Assembly: GCA_963691815.1 (NCBI GenBank)
Contig: OY829651.1
Span: 31,817,004 to 31,881,003, forward strand
Reading direction: 5' to 3'
DNA: 64,000 bases
DNA from: Echiichthys vipera
Lineage: Eukaryota; Chordata; Actinopteri; Perciformes; Trachinidae
The notes under the pieces were generated by a model. The model saw only the letters and a list, made by a program, of their open reading frames with translations. It made no database searches and was not told the origin of the DNA. The translations under genes were made by a program, and so were the position numbers. This document shows positions 45,685 through 56,639 of the stretch, in pieces (position 1 is the stretch's first letter; every line of letters begins with the position of its first letter).

Positions 45685-47168
45685 GGGCTGGACATTGTTG
45701 ACCAAGGTGCTTTACAGAAGAAAAAAAAGATCATATAAGAAACAACATCAAGATAAAACAACGACAAAAACACTTGCATTGTCCAATAAAAGCAATACAA
45801 AAACAATAAAAAACAAAAAAACAATGAAATTTCATGCTTTGTCAAAGCCAAGAAAAGAGGTGGGTTTTAATGAAAGATTTAAGAACAGGTAGTGAGGTTG
45901 TGAGTGCCTGATGTTCAAAGGAGCTGATACTCCAAAAGTCTGATCCCCTCTGAGCTTCAGCCTAGTTTTTGGGAGGACCAGGAGCAACTGTTCAGCTGAT
46001 CTGAGGCACCACAAAGGTATTTAGGGCTGAAGGAGGTTCCAGAGGCAGAGTGGAGCAAGACCAGAGAGACATCTGACGGTAAAAAGAAGGACTCTAAAAG
46101 TGATGCGGTAGGGCACTGGGAGCCAATAGTGTAGCTAAAATGGGGGAAATGCTCATGCTTGCGTGTGCCTGTTAAAACACGGGCAGCAGCATTTTGCACC
46201 AACTGCAGGTGAGAGAGGAAAGCCTTGCTAACACCAACATAAAGTGCATTGCAGTAGTCCAAACGAGTTGTAGTTGTTATAAGACAGGCTTAACTTTGGC
46301 CAGCTGCCTCAACTGGAAGAAGCTGGTTTTGGATTTCTGGATAGTAATGAAAAGAATCGCCATGTTTCCTAAGGATCAAACTAAAAGGCAGCAAATAAAG
46401 AGAAGATGAAGATGAGGGGGCCTATTATTGAACCCTGTGGCAACCCACAGGAGAGCAGTGCCATAGAGGAAGCAAAGGCAACAAGGCTAACTGAAAAACT
46501 CCTTTCAGCCAGATAGGACTTTAACCAGTGGAGAGCTGCACCATTAATGCCAACTCAGTGCTGCGGACGGGAGATGAGAATGTTGTAATGTTGTGAATGT
46601 CACAGTATCAAAAGCTGCTGTTAAATCTAAGTCACCGGAATCAGCAGCTCAGAAAATACCATTAAAACCCTTTAGAGAGCTAACAGTGACATGTAAAGTT
46701 TTAAAACCAGACTGGTACATTTAAAAAATATAATTTTTCTCTAAAAAGGCCTGTAACTTGATAAAACGTTTTTTTTTACAGGACTTTAGATTGGAAATTG
46801 AAAGAACTGTGGGATCTAGAGCAGGTTTCTTGATCAGTAGTTGCACTATGGCATGTATAAAATTTTCGGGTACCATACCATCAGCCAGACTGCTATTAAT
46901 AATAGCAAGAACAAATTGTCCTATGGTGGAGGAGAACTCTTTAAAAAGACAAGGAGAGACAGCATCAGTGGGAGAACCAGAGGGTTTGCTATGACCAACA
47001 ATCTCTTTAAAAAAAGAGAGGGACACAGGCTCCAACTGGTGGAAGACAGCAGAGTAAGGGGCCGAGACAGATGGGTCATAGGATGGAGGTGAAATGAGTG
47101 CTCTGGTAGACATAACTATATCAATTAAAAAATTTGAGAAAATCCTCACAGACTTCAGAAGAGGCTTC

Positions 47169-47203
<35 letters not shown>

Positions 47204-47215
47204 ACGGAGGAGCAT
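45685..47215 (-). pseudogene. L2/CR1-like LINE RT, decayed
   Basis: On the minus strand, from 47215: RT N-terminus ('GSPTDAVSPCLFKEFSSTI', 'LAIINSSLADGMVPENF', 'VQLLIKKPALDP', 'LQAFLEKNYIF'); then, about 46560-46400 in other frames, a 'LHWLKSYL'-like and a 'GLPQGSI'-like motif; then 'MDYCNALYVGV' and 'LQLVQNAAARVLTG' (46262-46190) and a 3' untranslated region to about 45685 ('TGTAAAGCACCTTGGTC'). Frameshifts and deletions make it inactive. A CAGA tetranucleotide run (about 47174-47206) interrupts its 5' part. Confidence 0.75.
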
Positions 47216-47596
47216 TCAAAATGGAATTTATTGTGCTGAAAAAAACAGGAGGCTTGTGATTGTTAGATCAAATAATATATATTTTTTAATTATTATATTA
47301 GAAAAGTGATCATTTTAAGCAGTTTTCACAATTTTCTGATAAGAAGGCCAGCTGTCTTTCAGTGAATCGAACAACATCTGTAGCTTGTACTACTTCCATT
47401 TGTGCTCAGCTCTTCTACACTCACGTCTGACAGCATGAGTAACATCGTTAAACTACTGTTCAGATTGTGGTTTAGGGCAACTTGGTCTTAATGGAGCCAC
47501 AATCTCCAGGATTTTAAGGCAGGTGGATTGAAACCACAAAGTTAAGTCCTCGGTAGTACCACGTATGGGGGACCCCGGGTTACTTCGATGGAACTA
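47216..47596. other. No recognised gene
   Basis: Flank between the LINE and the piggyBac-like insertion site; nothing assigned. Confidence 0.4.
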
Positions 47597-47849
47597 TTAA
47601 CCCTCTGAGGTCGATGCCCGCGCCGGCGCATCCTAGTGATGTTTTTTTACTGTTTATATCAATATCTTAGCGATTACACAGCGTACAAACGTGAGACGGC
47701 AGACTCTCCTCTTCCACATTCTTTTTACTGCAAGCTCATAGGTCACTCACACGGCCAATTAGAAGGCAGGAAAGAGCACTTGTGACTCGCATCATTTGCT
47801 TCACAGTGTGTGTTTGGTGAACCGTGGTGTCCGTCATCATTTTCTGTGA

Positions 47850-49014
47850 ATGTAGCAGCAGAATGCTCTTATATCTGATCATAAATTGAGGGCTAATGGT
47901 AGCCACCCATGGTAGGCAGAACAGAGTATAAATAGGACAGCTCTCCCCGGTGCTTTCTCTTTGCGCTCCTGTCTGACGCGTCACTTCCGGTCCGGAAGTT
48001 TTGGCTCTCGGCAGAGCGGCTGAGCTGAGGTGCCCCGCTTGGTGTGCGCTGGTCCCGTTGTGTTGCGGTGGTAAATGCTGGTAGCCGCATGTGTCTCTCC
48101 CTCTCTCACTGCCCTGTGTGTATTCGATCCGATGAGATACGGCCAATGGGCCAAAGGATCCATGTGATATAAGAGAAGTCACGATCAGCTGACCGCTGCT
48201 GCTTTGTTTTGTTTCCATCTTTGTTGCTGCTTTGTCGCGGCTTTGCCGCTGCCTTGTCGCTGCCTTGCCGCTGCCTTGCCGCTGCCTTGCCGCTGCCTTG
48301 CCACTGCCTTGCTGCTGCTTTGCCGCTGCTTTGCCGCTGCTTTGCTGCAGCCTTGCCGCTGCTTTACTGCAGCCTGGCGGCTGTTCGTGGCCAGGTTACT
48401 GTTAGCATGTGTGCCTTCATGGATGTGTTTAGTTTCGTTGTGACCCCTTAACTTGTTTTTTTGTTAATTTGTTTTCTTTATCCCACCTGTCTTGACTTTG
48501 ATATACTATTGGTTAATATGATTTAATTAGCTATTGCAATTCCTTTGTTTAGTACAGGTGGGGTTTAGTTTTGTTTGCATCCAGTCGGCGCTATTTGTTT
48601 TCTTTTCGTGGTTTATACCGGGCAATATATATTCTGTTTGGTTTAAATCATAATTCGCCCAGTGTCCATTTTTATACTAGTTTTGTTTCACTGACTTTTC
48701 TTTTGTTTGTTTTCTTTGCAGAGGCCGGTGGTGGTGGTGGTGCTGGTGACAGGGGTGGTGGTGTCCTTTCCTTCCTATGCATTCTTTTAACATTTAATAA
48801 TAAAACTGTATTTGATTGTGAATCACTTCTCATGCCTAAAGAGTGACCTTACTTGCGTGTCCTGAGATCAATTGACGGACCAAAATCTTTGGGTGAAAGT
48901 CCCATGGTGGTGTTGTCGCAGTCCTACCCTTTGAACACAGGCAATTTGGCACCATGGTGGTGTTGTCGCAGTCCTACCCTTTGAACACAGGCAATTTGGC
49001 GTTACCGTGCCACA
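47850..49014 (+). repeat. Gypsy element 2: 5' LTR
   Basis: Starts at about 47850 (TGTAGCAGC), where similarity of the piggyBac arm stops, and ends CCACA at 49014. Promoter-like TATAAATA at 47927-47934; polyadenylation signal AATAAA at 48799-48804. Contains an 11-bp minisatellite (48221-48374) and a tandem duplication of about 50 bp near its end (about 48901-49000). From 48375 on it matches the 3' LTR with about 3% substitutions plus indels. The exact left edge is inferred. Confidence 0.7.
48221..48374 (+). repeat. 11-bp minisatellite within the 5' LTR, 14 units
   Basis: Fourteen tandem units of the type TTGCCGCTGCC with substitutions, in the U3 region between the TATA box and the segment shared with the 3' LTR. 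Frames through it are Ala/Leu/Cys-rich artefacts. Confidence 0.93.
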
Positions 49015-49016
49015 CC

Positions 49017-49034
49017 TGGCGTTGTCGGCAGGAT
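49017..49034 (+). other. Gypsy element 2: probable primer-binding site
   Basis: 'TGGCGTTGTCGGCAGGAT' starts 2 bp after the LTR end. The TGG start and position fit a tRNA primer site; the tRNA was not identified. Confidence 0.6.
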
Positions 49035-49262
49035 TTACTCTAAAGGCAGAGACGTGTGTTCATGTAATTATCCTTTCTCCATTTCCTTTTTGTTTCTTAA
49101 TGTTTTCTCTTGTAGGCACACTGGGCAGCTGTAAAAGACAAAGCAGCAGTGGTTTTCAGCGGATCTCCGTGCCGGTTCGGGTGAGGTTTCTTACTATAGG
49201 TTTAGTGTTGGCTGTGCTACTGCGCCATAGTATTTACTTGTTGTGTAGTGAGTGTTCGAGTC

Positions 49263-50216
49263 ATGGGGGAAGGGTTACAGGAACTTAGAGCCTTGGTTTC
49301 ACAGTTAAAAACTGACAACGACGGGCTGCGGCAGGAGCAAGCTGGCTCTAGTACATCTTCTGCGACATCTACTACCTCCTCAACTTCTAATGTCCCTGTA
49401 TCAGAGAGATTAGTCTTCGTACCCCGAGATAGGAGGTGTCCCATCTTTAGGGGGAGGACGGGTATAGGCCTTATTGAGTGGATAGAGGAGGTACAAGCGT
49501 GTATGAGGGTGCAGCGTTTATCCTTATCTGTGCATTTTTCCAGTTTGACCATCTATAGGGTGAGGCTAGGGAGGAGATCAAGCATCGTTCTTGTGCAGAA
49601 AGAGAGGACCCTGATAAAATACTTACTATTTTGCAGGAACTATACGGGTGCACCGAGTCTTATGTCGCTCTGCAGGAGGCCTTCTTTTCTAGGAAGCAGC
49701 AAGAGGGAGGGACGCTTCAGGAGTTCTCCCTCGCTTTGATGGCTCTTGTTGAGAGGGTGAGACAGCGTGCACTTACTGGGATGCTAAATGCAGAAGCTCT
49801 TCTGAGAGACCAATTCGTTGAGAATGTGTTGGAGGGTTGCGTCGTGAGTTAAAGAAGTTTGTGCGTAAACAGCCTGATTGCACCTTGTCGATGTCAGGTG
49901 ATCCAGTGGGAGCGGGAAGGTTTGCCTGGCGGGGCGAGAGGCCGCAGTCATTCGGTCACCTCGGTATTTGGTGTCCAGTATAGTGTTCAAGGTGGCCATC
50001 ATGGCGCTGTCCATTCACCCCCAGTGCCTGATGTGAGTGAGATGAGAGAGATGCTTAAGCGGCAGCAAGAGCAGCTCAACCAGCTCACTGAAAGCATCAC
50101 ACGGTTGCAGGACTCAAACTGGCGCAGCCGTCCTTCTCGTGCAGACCCTGTCATATGCAGGCGTTGTAAACAGCCCGGCCATTTTGCAAGGGAGTGTGAC
50201 GTGTGTGTGCTCCTTA
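49263..50216 (+). pseudogene. Gypsy element 2: Gag
   Basis: Start chosen at 49263 ('MGEGLQELRALVSQL'). The first frame runs to 'IEWIEEVQACMRVQRLSLS', then a frameshift near 49530 moves the capsid ('KILTILQELYGCTESYVALQ', 'QEGGTLQEFSLALMALVERV') to another frame. After a further shift, a coiled-coil-like stretch ('MLKRQQEQLNQLTESITRLQ') leads to a CCHC zinc knuckle 'CRRCKQPGHFAREC' (50156-50198) that binds element RNA. At least two frameshifts; not functional. Confidence 0.8.
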
Positions 50217-50394
50217 CATTCAATCTTCTTCACAACCCCTATCTAATCCAGGTAGACAGTCTCGCTCCGCCTCGATATCGGGAAACTAGAGCCCACCGAA
50301 CTGCAGAGCCACAGTTTGGGTGGGGCGGCTATTGGCTCGCATGCTGGTTCCAGTATTCTAAATGTTCCCAAGTTAATCTCGTCTTGTTCCCAGG

Positions 50395-50723
50395 TCGATG
50401 TGGGCATGGGTGGGGTGAAGGTCCCTTGTTTAGTGGAAACTGGTTCCATGGTGTCCTGTGTGTCTGAGAGTTTATTTCGCCGGTATTATGAGCCTTGGGG
50501 TCAGGAGCGCCTCCAGTAATGCCACTGTTTGCAGCTTCGAGCTGCTAACGGTTTAGCTATCCCTTACATTGGCTACTTGGAGCTTGAGGTACGACTTTGT
50601 GGAAGGTTGATGCCCAACTGTGGAGTGTTGAGTGTAAAGGACCCTCCTAGTGGTGTGCCTGCTCAAGTGCCTGGTGTTCTGGGTATGAACATCATTCGTA
50701 AGTGCTACCAAGAGCTCTTTGGA
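50395..50723 (+). pseudogene. Gypsy element 2: aspartic protease
   Basis: Reads 'VPCLVETGSMVSCVSESLF', a retroviral-type protease active site in which the catalytic aspartate of DTG is Glu. It continues 'GLAIPYIGYLELEV' and 'GVLGMNIIRKCYQELF', where the LINE interrupts. A stop at about 50517 splits it. Confidence 0.72.
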
Positions 50724-52740
50724 CTGAGGTTATAGATGTACTGCAGGACTCCAGCTGTGTGGAGTCCTGCAGTACATCTATAACCTCAGCCTGAGTCTCG
50801 AGAAGGTCCCTGTGCTGTGGAAGACATCCTGTCTGGTACCAGTACCAAAGAAGGTGCGTCCCAGCACTACAGACCGGTGGCGCTGACGTCGCACCTGATG
50901 AAGTCCCTGGAGAGGCTGGTTCTTTCACTTCTTCGGCCCCTGGTCAGCTCATCACTGGACCCTCTACAGTTTGCCTACCAGCCGAGACTAGGTGTGGAGG
51001 ACGCTATCATCTTCCTGCTCAACCGTGCCTGCACCCACCTGGACAGAGCGGGGATCACAGTGAGAATCTTGTTCATGGACTTCCCCAGTGCGTTCAACAC
51101 CATCCGGCCTGCTCTGCTGGGACGGAAGCTGACGGTGATGCAGGTGGACCCTCCCCTGGTTTCCTGGATTATGGATTACTTGACGGGTCGACCACAGTAT
51201 GTCAGACTGCAGGACGGAGTGTCTGACACTGTGGTCAGCAGCACTGGAGCTCCACAGGGTACTGTTCTTTCCCCATTTCTGTTCACCCTGTACACTTCAG
51301 ACTTTCAGTTCCTCTCTGAGTCCTGCCACCTGCAGAAGTTTGCTTTAGATTCTTCAATTGTTGGCTGTGTCAGTGAGGGGAAGGAGGAGGAGTACAGGGG
51401 CGTTGTGGACTCCTTTGTCGACTGGTGTGCAGCTAATCACCTGATTCTAAACGCCACCAAGACTAAGGAGCTAGTGGTGGATTTCCGCAGGAGTAAATCT
51501 GCCCCCACACCCATCTCCATCAACGGCGTGACTGTGGATGTTGTCAAGGATTACAAATATCTTGGAGTATACCTGGACAACAAACTTTTCCAAGAACACT
51601 GAGGCTGTTTACAAGAAGGGCCAGAGTCGTCTCTATTTCCTGAGGAGGCTCCGGTCATTCAATGTTTGTAACACCATGCTGAGGATGTTCTACCAGTCGG
51701 TGGTGGCCAGTGCCATCTTCTCTGCTCTTGTGTGCTGGGGCAGCAGACTGAGGGCAGCAGACGCAAAGAGGATCAGTAAGATCATCAGGAAGGCTGGCTC
51801 CATCCTGGGAGTCACACTGGACTCTTTGGTGGCGGTGTCTGAGAGGCAGATGCTGTCTAAACTGCACAGCATCCTGGACAACAACTCTCACCCTCTCCAC
51901 CAGCTGCTGACCTCCAGCAGAAGCACATTCAGCCACAGACTCATTCTCCCCCGGTGTAATACTGAACGCCGGAGGAAGTCTTTTCTTCCGGCGGCCATCA
52001 AACTTTGTAATTCATCTCCCCCTGGTCAGGTAAGGAACAGTGGAGACACTGTATCCTGAAAATGTCACTTTGTCACTTTATACCATCACTGCACCACTTT
52101 ATTCAGTTGTACTTTATTCAGTTGTACTGTCACTTACTCAGTAAGTAATGCTGCTATACTACACTGTCACTTTATACCAACACTACATCACTTATTTGTG
52201 GTACTGTAACTTACTGCTGCTACACTTTACACTGTCTCTTTATATCACCACTACATCACTTATTTATTTATTAATGGTACTGTAACTATCTGCTGATACA
52301 CTTACTGTGCTTTAGGACATGCTGCTACATTTCACTGTGGTTTACTGTAACTTACTTAAGTATGAAATGCTGCTACACTCCACTGTGCCATACTGTCACT
52401 TAGTTCTGTAGGAAATGCTGCTACATTTTTAACATTTTTAACACTTATAACTTATCGCTCCTTCTCACTTATCTAGTTTGTACTTATTTCATTTCAATCT
52501 GCTGCTAAACTGAACAGTGCGTATTGTTGTATATTGTATATACCTACGCTTAACCACAATGTCTTTTGCACTCTGTCACACTTAGTTCATTGCTTGATTT
52601 ATCTGATGTTAGCTTTGTTTTGATTTGATCTATGTTTATGCTTATTGTTACTCTGACCCTTTTCCACCTTTGTATTGAAACTGTTGCAAAATAATTTCCC
52701 TCGGGATAAATAAAGCTTCTTGAATCTTGAATCTTGAATC
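50724..52740 (+). mobile_element. 5'-truncated Rex1-like LINE inserted in gypsy element 2
   Basis: The RT starts at about 50754-50760 and a heptamer tail (GAATCTT units) ends at about 52740. The 5' end carries an inverted copy of its own first 30 bp (50724-50753 against 50760-50789). The 3' flank after the tail resumes the gypsy reading frame, and TTGGA occurs on both sides as a probable target duplication. The 3' untranslated region (52080-52690) contains degenerate repeats built on 'TACTGTCACTT' and 'TGCTGCTAC'. Confidence 0.82.
50790..52059 (+). pseudogene. Rex1-like LINE reverse transcriptase
   Basis: The frame from about 50790 contains 'VPVLWKTSCLVPVPK', then after a shift 'ALTSHLMKSLERLVLSLLR', 'RILFMDFPSAFNTI' (motif A), 'SSTGAPQGTVLSPFLFTLY' (motif B), 'KFALDSSIVGCV' (motif C, where the usual ADD is ALD) and 'LNATKTKELVVDFRRS'. 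A frameshift at about 51540-51600 moves to the C-terminus ('YFLRRLRSFNVCNTMLRMFY', 'RRRKSFLPAAIKLCNSS'). The changed catalytic motif and the shifts make it inactive. The endonuclease is lost by 5' truncation. Confidence 0.85.
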
Positions 52741-54371
52741 TTGGACAGTATGGTGAGGCTTTGTTCTCTCAGTCCTGTGTCTCGGGGACTCCACCCCTCA
52801 ACATGCAGGCACTGCAGCAGTGTCAATGTGCGAATGCTCAGACCCATCAGGATAGTTCAGGGAGGGAAAAAGTCAGAGGTAAAAGGGCATGGCGAATTCC
52901 TGGCGGCCTCATGAAGATCGTGGCAGCCACATGCGCTGAAAGGTATTCTGGTGCCACAGTGTTGTTTGAGCCCCCTGCATCTGGTTTGCCTGCTGGCTTG
53001 CTTGCGTCCCCTGCCCTGGTTCAAGTGATCAGAGGTATGACTTACATACCGGTCGTTAATGTAGGCTTCAACGATGTGGTGTTGCATGCCCGCATGGTTG
53101 TTGGCAAACTAGATGCCGTGAATATCATTAGCCTCCCGTCGGGAGTCAGTGAGGTGCCCCCTTGTGTTGCCACTCTGTCAGCGCAGACAGTTGTCCCCAC
53201 TATAAAGCAGCAGGTTGAGGAGGTAGACCTATCATCGTTGTCATCCGAGGAACAGCTCCGGTGAGGTTTCTGCTTGGGCAGTACGCCCCCATCTTCTCAG
53301 CCCAAGATGGGGATCTGGGCTGCACCAACTTGATCTCCCATGACATCCCCGTGGCCGATGCGATCCCTGTAAGGCAACTTTATAGGCGCATCCCACCCTC
53401 AGAATATGAAGTGGTGAAGGAACACATAAATATACTGCTTTCGTCACAGGTAATCCGGTAGAGTAGCAGCCCATATGCTTCCCCCATTGTGTTGGTGAGG
53501 AAAAAGGATAGTAGCCTGCGTATGTGTGTGGACTACAGACAACTCAATAGTAAAACAAGGAAGGACGCCTTTCCTCCCAGCTCCTTGATGCGCTTTCAGG
53601 TGCCTGCTGGTTTACCACCCTGGACTTGGCCAGTGGTTACAATCAAGTGCCAGTTACTGAGTCTGATAAGTCAAAACTGCCTTCTGTACACCATTTGGCT
53701 TGTTCGAGTGGAACAGAATGCCCTTTGGGCTTAGTAACGCGCGCAGCACGTTTCAGAGGCTCATGCAGCGTATTTTGGGGGATAAACAGTGTGAGTCATT
53801 ACTGCTGTACCTTGATGACATTGTTGTTTTTTCATCGACCGTGGAACAACATCTGGAGCGGTTGCGGGTTGTGCTGGACCGACTCCAAAAAGAGGGCCTC
53901 AAGGCCAAGCTCAGCAAGTGCTCCTTTTTCCAGAAGGAGGTGCATTATTTGGGCCATATGATATCTGGAGATGGTGTCTCCACTGAGCCCAGCAAGGTTG
54001 AGGCAGTTGCTAATTGGCCAACACCCGAGACAGTCTCAGACCTGTGGTCTTTTCTTGGCTTTGCCAGTTACTACCGGCGGTTTGTGGAAGGTTTTGCCAA
54101 GTTGGCAGCCCCTCTGCATAAGGCTATGGCAGAGTTTGGAAACACTAAGATGGCTAAAAAGTCTAAGCATGGGGTCATCAGGCAGTGGACTGATGACTGT
54201 GAACAAGCTTTCCGAGGATTGAAGGCTAGGCTCACTACCTCACCAGTATTGACCTACGCAGATTTTTCCCTCCCCTTCGTTTTGGAGGTGGATGCGAGTC
54301 ATGGTGGCTTGGGGGCAGTGCTCTCTCAGGAACAATCAGGAAAGGTGCGGCCGATAGCTAATGCTAGTCGA
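52741..54371 (+). pseudogene. Gypsy element 2: reverse transcriptase and RNase H start
   Basis: After the LINE: a pre-RT linker, 'RRIPPSEYEVVKEHINILLS' and a stop at 53461-53463; then 'SPIVLVRKKDSSLRMCVDYR' and 'QLNSKTRKDAFP' with shifts; then an open frame 53700-54371 with 'MPFGLSNARSTFQRLMQRIL', 'LYLDDIVVFS' (catalytic YLDD), 'FLGFASYYRRFVEGF' and the RNase H start 'FVLEVDASHGGLGAVLSQE'. It ends abruptly at 'VRPIANASRA', where the LTR sequence begins. The remaining RNase H and all integrase are deleted. Confidence 0.85.
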
Positions 54372-55122
54372 GCCTGGCGGCTGTTCGTGGCCAGGTTACT
54401 GTTAGCATGTGTGCCTTCATGGATGTGTTTAGTTTCGTTGTGACCCCTTAACTTGTTTCTTTGTTAATTTGTTTTCTTTATCCCACCTGTCTTGACTTTG
54501 ATATCCTTTTGGTTAATTTGATTTAATTAGCTATTGCAATTCCTTTGTTTAGTACAGGTGGTGTTTAGTTTTGTTTGCATCCAGTCGGCGCTATTTGTTT
54601 TCTTTTCGTGGTTTATACAATATATATTCTGTTTGGTTTAAATCATAATTCGCCCAGTGTCCATTTTTATACTAGTTTTGTTTCACTGTGATTATTCTTT
54701 TGTTTGTTTTCTTTGCAGAGGCTGTTGGTGGTGCTGGTGCTGGTGACGGGGGTGGTGGTTTCCTTTCCTTCCCTGTGTGCTGTGCTTTCCTGGGTTCTTT
54801 TCGTTATTCACCAAGTGTGTGTGTGAGTGTAATTGTCACGTCCCCGGGTGACTTCCGGGACTTTCCCCCACACCAGCGAGCCTCAGGCTGAATTATTGAT
54901 TTTATAACTTGTATGCATTGTTTTAACATTTAATAATAAAACTGTATTTGATTGTGAACCACGTCTCATGCCTAATGAGTGACCTGACTTGCGTGTCCTG
55001 AGATCAATTGACAGACCTAAATCTTTGGGTGAAAGTCCCATGGTGGCGTTGTCGCAGTCCTACCCTTTGAACACAGGCAATTTGGCGTTACCGTGTCTTG
55101 TGTCCTCCCTCCGCTCGCCACA
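54372..55122 (+). repeat. Gypsy element 2: 3' LTR (5'-deleted)
   Basis: Begins at 'CCTGGCGGCTGTTCG', equivalent to 48373 in the 5' LTR, so the U3 start, promoter and minisatellite are missing. Ends 'GCTCGCCACA' at 55122. It retains a block of about 110 bp (around 54790-54910) that the 5' LTR lacks. Confidence 0.8.
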
Positions 55123-56639
55123 TAACCAACAGACACTCGGAAAATCACTAAATACCCACCCACTACCGTCAGCAAGTTAGTCTGATCCTTTTACTGCATC
55201 CTGATGCTCGCAGCAGATCACAACAGTGGAAAACACAAGCACCTAGAACTGATCAAGGATTACGGCGCTTCTGGGCCAGAGGGTTGATTTCTCAGACAGA
55301 GAGGAACAATACAGATCCATTTGAAGATGAGTTAGTGTTTTTACTTCACAAAAATGTTGCATAATTGTGACCAGATTGGCCAAAATGTGCTTCTGTGCTC
55401 AGCTTTATGTACAATGAGGCCCAAATTTGTCCTAGAACAATGTGTAAAGAGATTATTTGGCCCAAATGCTGAAAATTGAATTCCGCCTTTCTTGAAATTC
55501 TTCATATCTCTTATGAAAATTTACCTTTACTCATGTGGACGAATGTTTTTGGTGCTTGAAATGAGTTTACCAAAGTCTTAGGTTCACAAAAGTAGTGTGA
55601 TATATAAATAAAGTAGTACATTTTGTCAATATTGCTCTTAATCATATATTCAGCTGTGCCATGTGCTGGTGAGGTGGTGATGGCTGTGGTGCAGGCACAG
55701 GACCAGGAACACAAGACAAGGAGGATGTGTTCCTGGTGGCAGACAGAAAAATGATTTCACTGTTGCATTCATTATAAAAAATCACATACAAATAAAGAAA
55801 TTCAATTCTATGAAAGACAGTTTCATCTGCACAGAACAGTGTGCTGAACTAGTGGCCAAAACATATCCATTAATGTAGACCATTAGTAAGTGATGCTCAC
55901 TAATCAATAATACAAAACTAAATAACTATTACAGAGTAATACTTTACTAATGGACAGTCAATTTTGTCAAACAACGTTGACTATTGATACACAGACCAAT
56001 AACGCATTGTGCACAGAAGCACACATTGGCCAATCTGGTCACAATTACGCATTGTTATAGTGAAGCAAACACACGTACTCATCTTCAAATGGATCACCAT
56101 TGGTCCACTCTGTTGGAGGAATCAATGCTCTGGCCCAGAAACACCGTAATCCTCGTCACCGCCAAATCAGTTCCAGAACGTGTGTCCATGTGTTATCCAC
56201 TGTTGTGATCTGCTGCCAGCGTCAGGATGCAGTAAAAGGTTCAGGCTAGCGTGCTGACAGGAGTGGGATGGTCTTCAGTGATTTTCTGAGTGTATATTGT
56301 TGAGTTTCACAGAAAATGGTGATGGACACCACTGTCCACCAACCACACACTGAGATCCAATGATGCTGGTCACAAGTGCTCTTTCCTGTCTTCTAATTTG
56401 CCGTGTGAGTGACCCTATGAGCTTGCAGTAAAATGAATGCGGAAAAGGAGAGTCTTCCATCTCTGGCAATATATAGATCAAGCTTGTACGCTGTATAATC
56501 GCTATGATATTGATATAAACAGTGAAAAAACATCACTAGGATGCGCCGGCGCAAGCATCGACCTCAGAGGGTTAATGACACACAAAGTTGAGAGACAGCT
56601 GCGACAATCCAAACAAGCTTTTTTGTGCAGGGAGATAAG

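Larger units (their letters stand above)
47850..55122 (+). mobile_element. Ty3/gypsy retrotransposon, gypsy element 2 (truncated pol)
   Basis: Order: 5' LTR (47850-49014), primer-binding site, gag (49263-50200), protease (about 50395-50516), Rex1-like LINE insertion (50724-52740), RT and RNase H start (52741-54368), 3' LTR remnant (about 54372-55122). Integrase is missing: pol sequence fuses directly to the LTR at about 54370. It sits in the left arm of the piggyBac-like element. The expected 5-bp duplication was not found (GTGAA left, TAACC right). Confidence 0.8.
47601..56571. mobile_element. piggyBac-like foldback element split by a gypsy element
   Basis: Flanked by TTAA on both sides (47597-47600 and 56572-56575). 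Begins 'CCCTCTGAGGTCGATGC' and ends 'GCATCGACCTCAGAGGG'. Inverted similarity extends far inward. The left arm is 47601-47849 plus 55123-55399 (about 526 bp) and the right arm is 56010-56571 (562 bp), around a 0.6-kb spacer. No transposase was found in the spacer, so the element without insertion (about 1.7 kb) is non-autonomous. The spacer has a small hairpin ('CCAGGAACACA' and 'TGTGTTCCTGG' at about 55705-55740). TTAA plus CCC/GGG ends fit piggyBac; other TTAA users such as Kolobok are less likely. Confidence 0.75.

Noticed and set aside
48221..48374. CRISPR-like array
   Set aside because: Units are contiguous with no spacers, and the genome is eukaryotic; it is a minisatellite.
48204..48451. 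Ala/Leu/Cys-rich frames that look like a secreted or membrane protein
   Set aside because: They translate an 11-bp minisatellite in a gypsy LTR, open in more than one frame.
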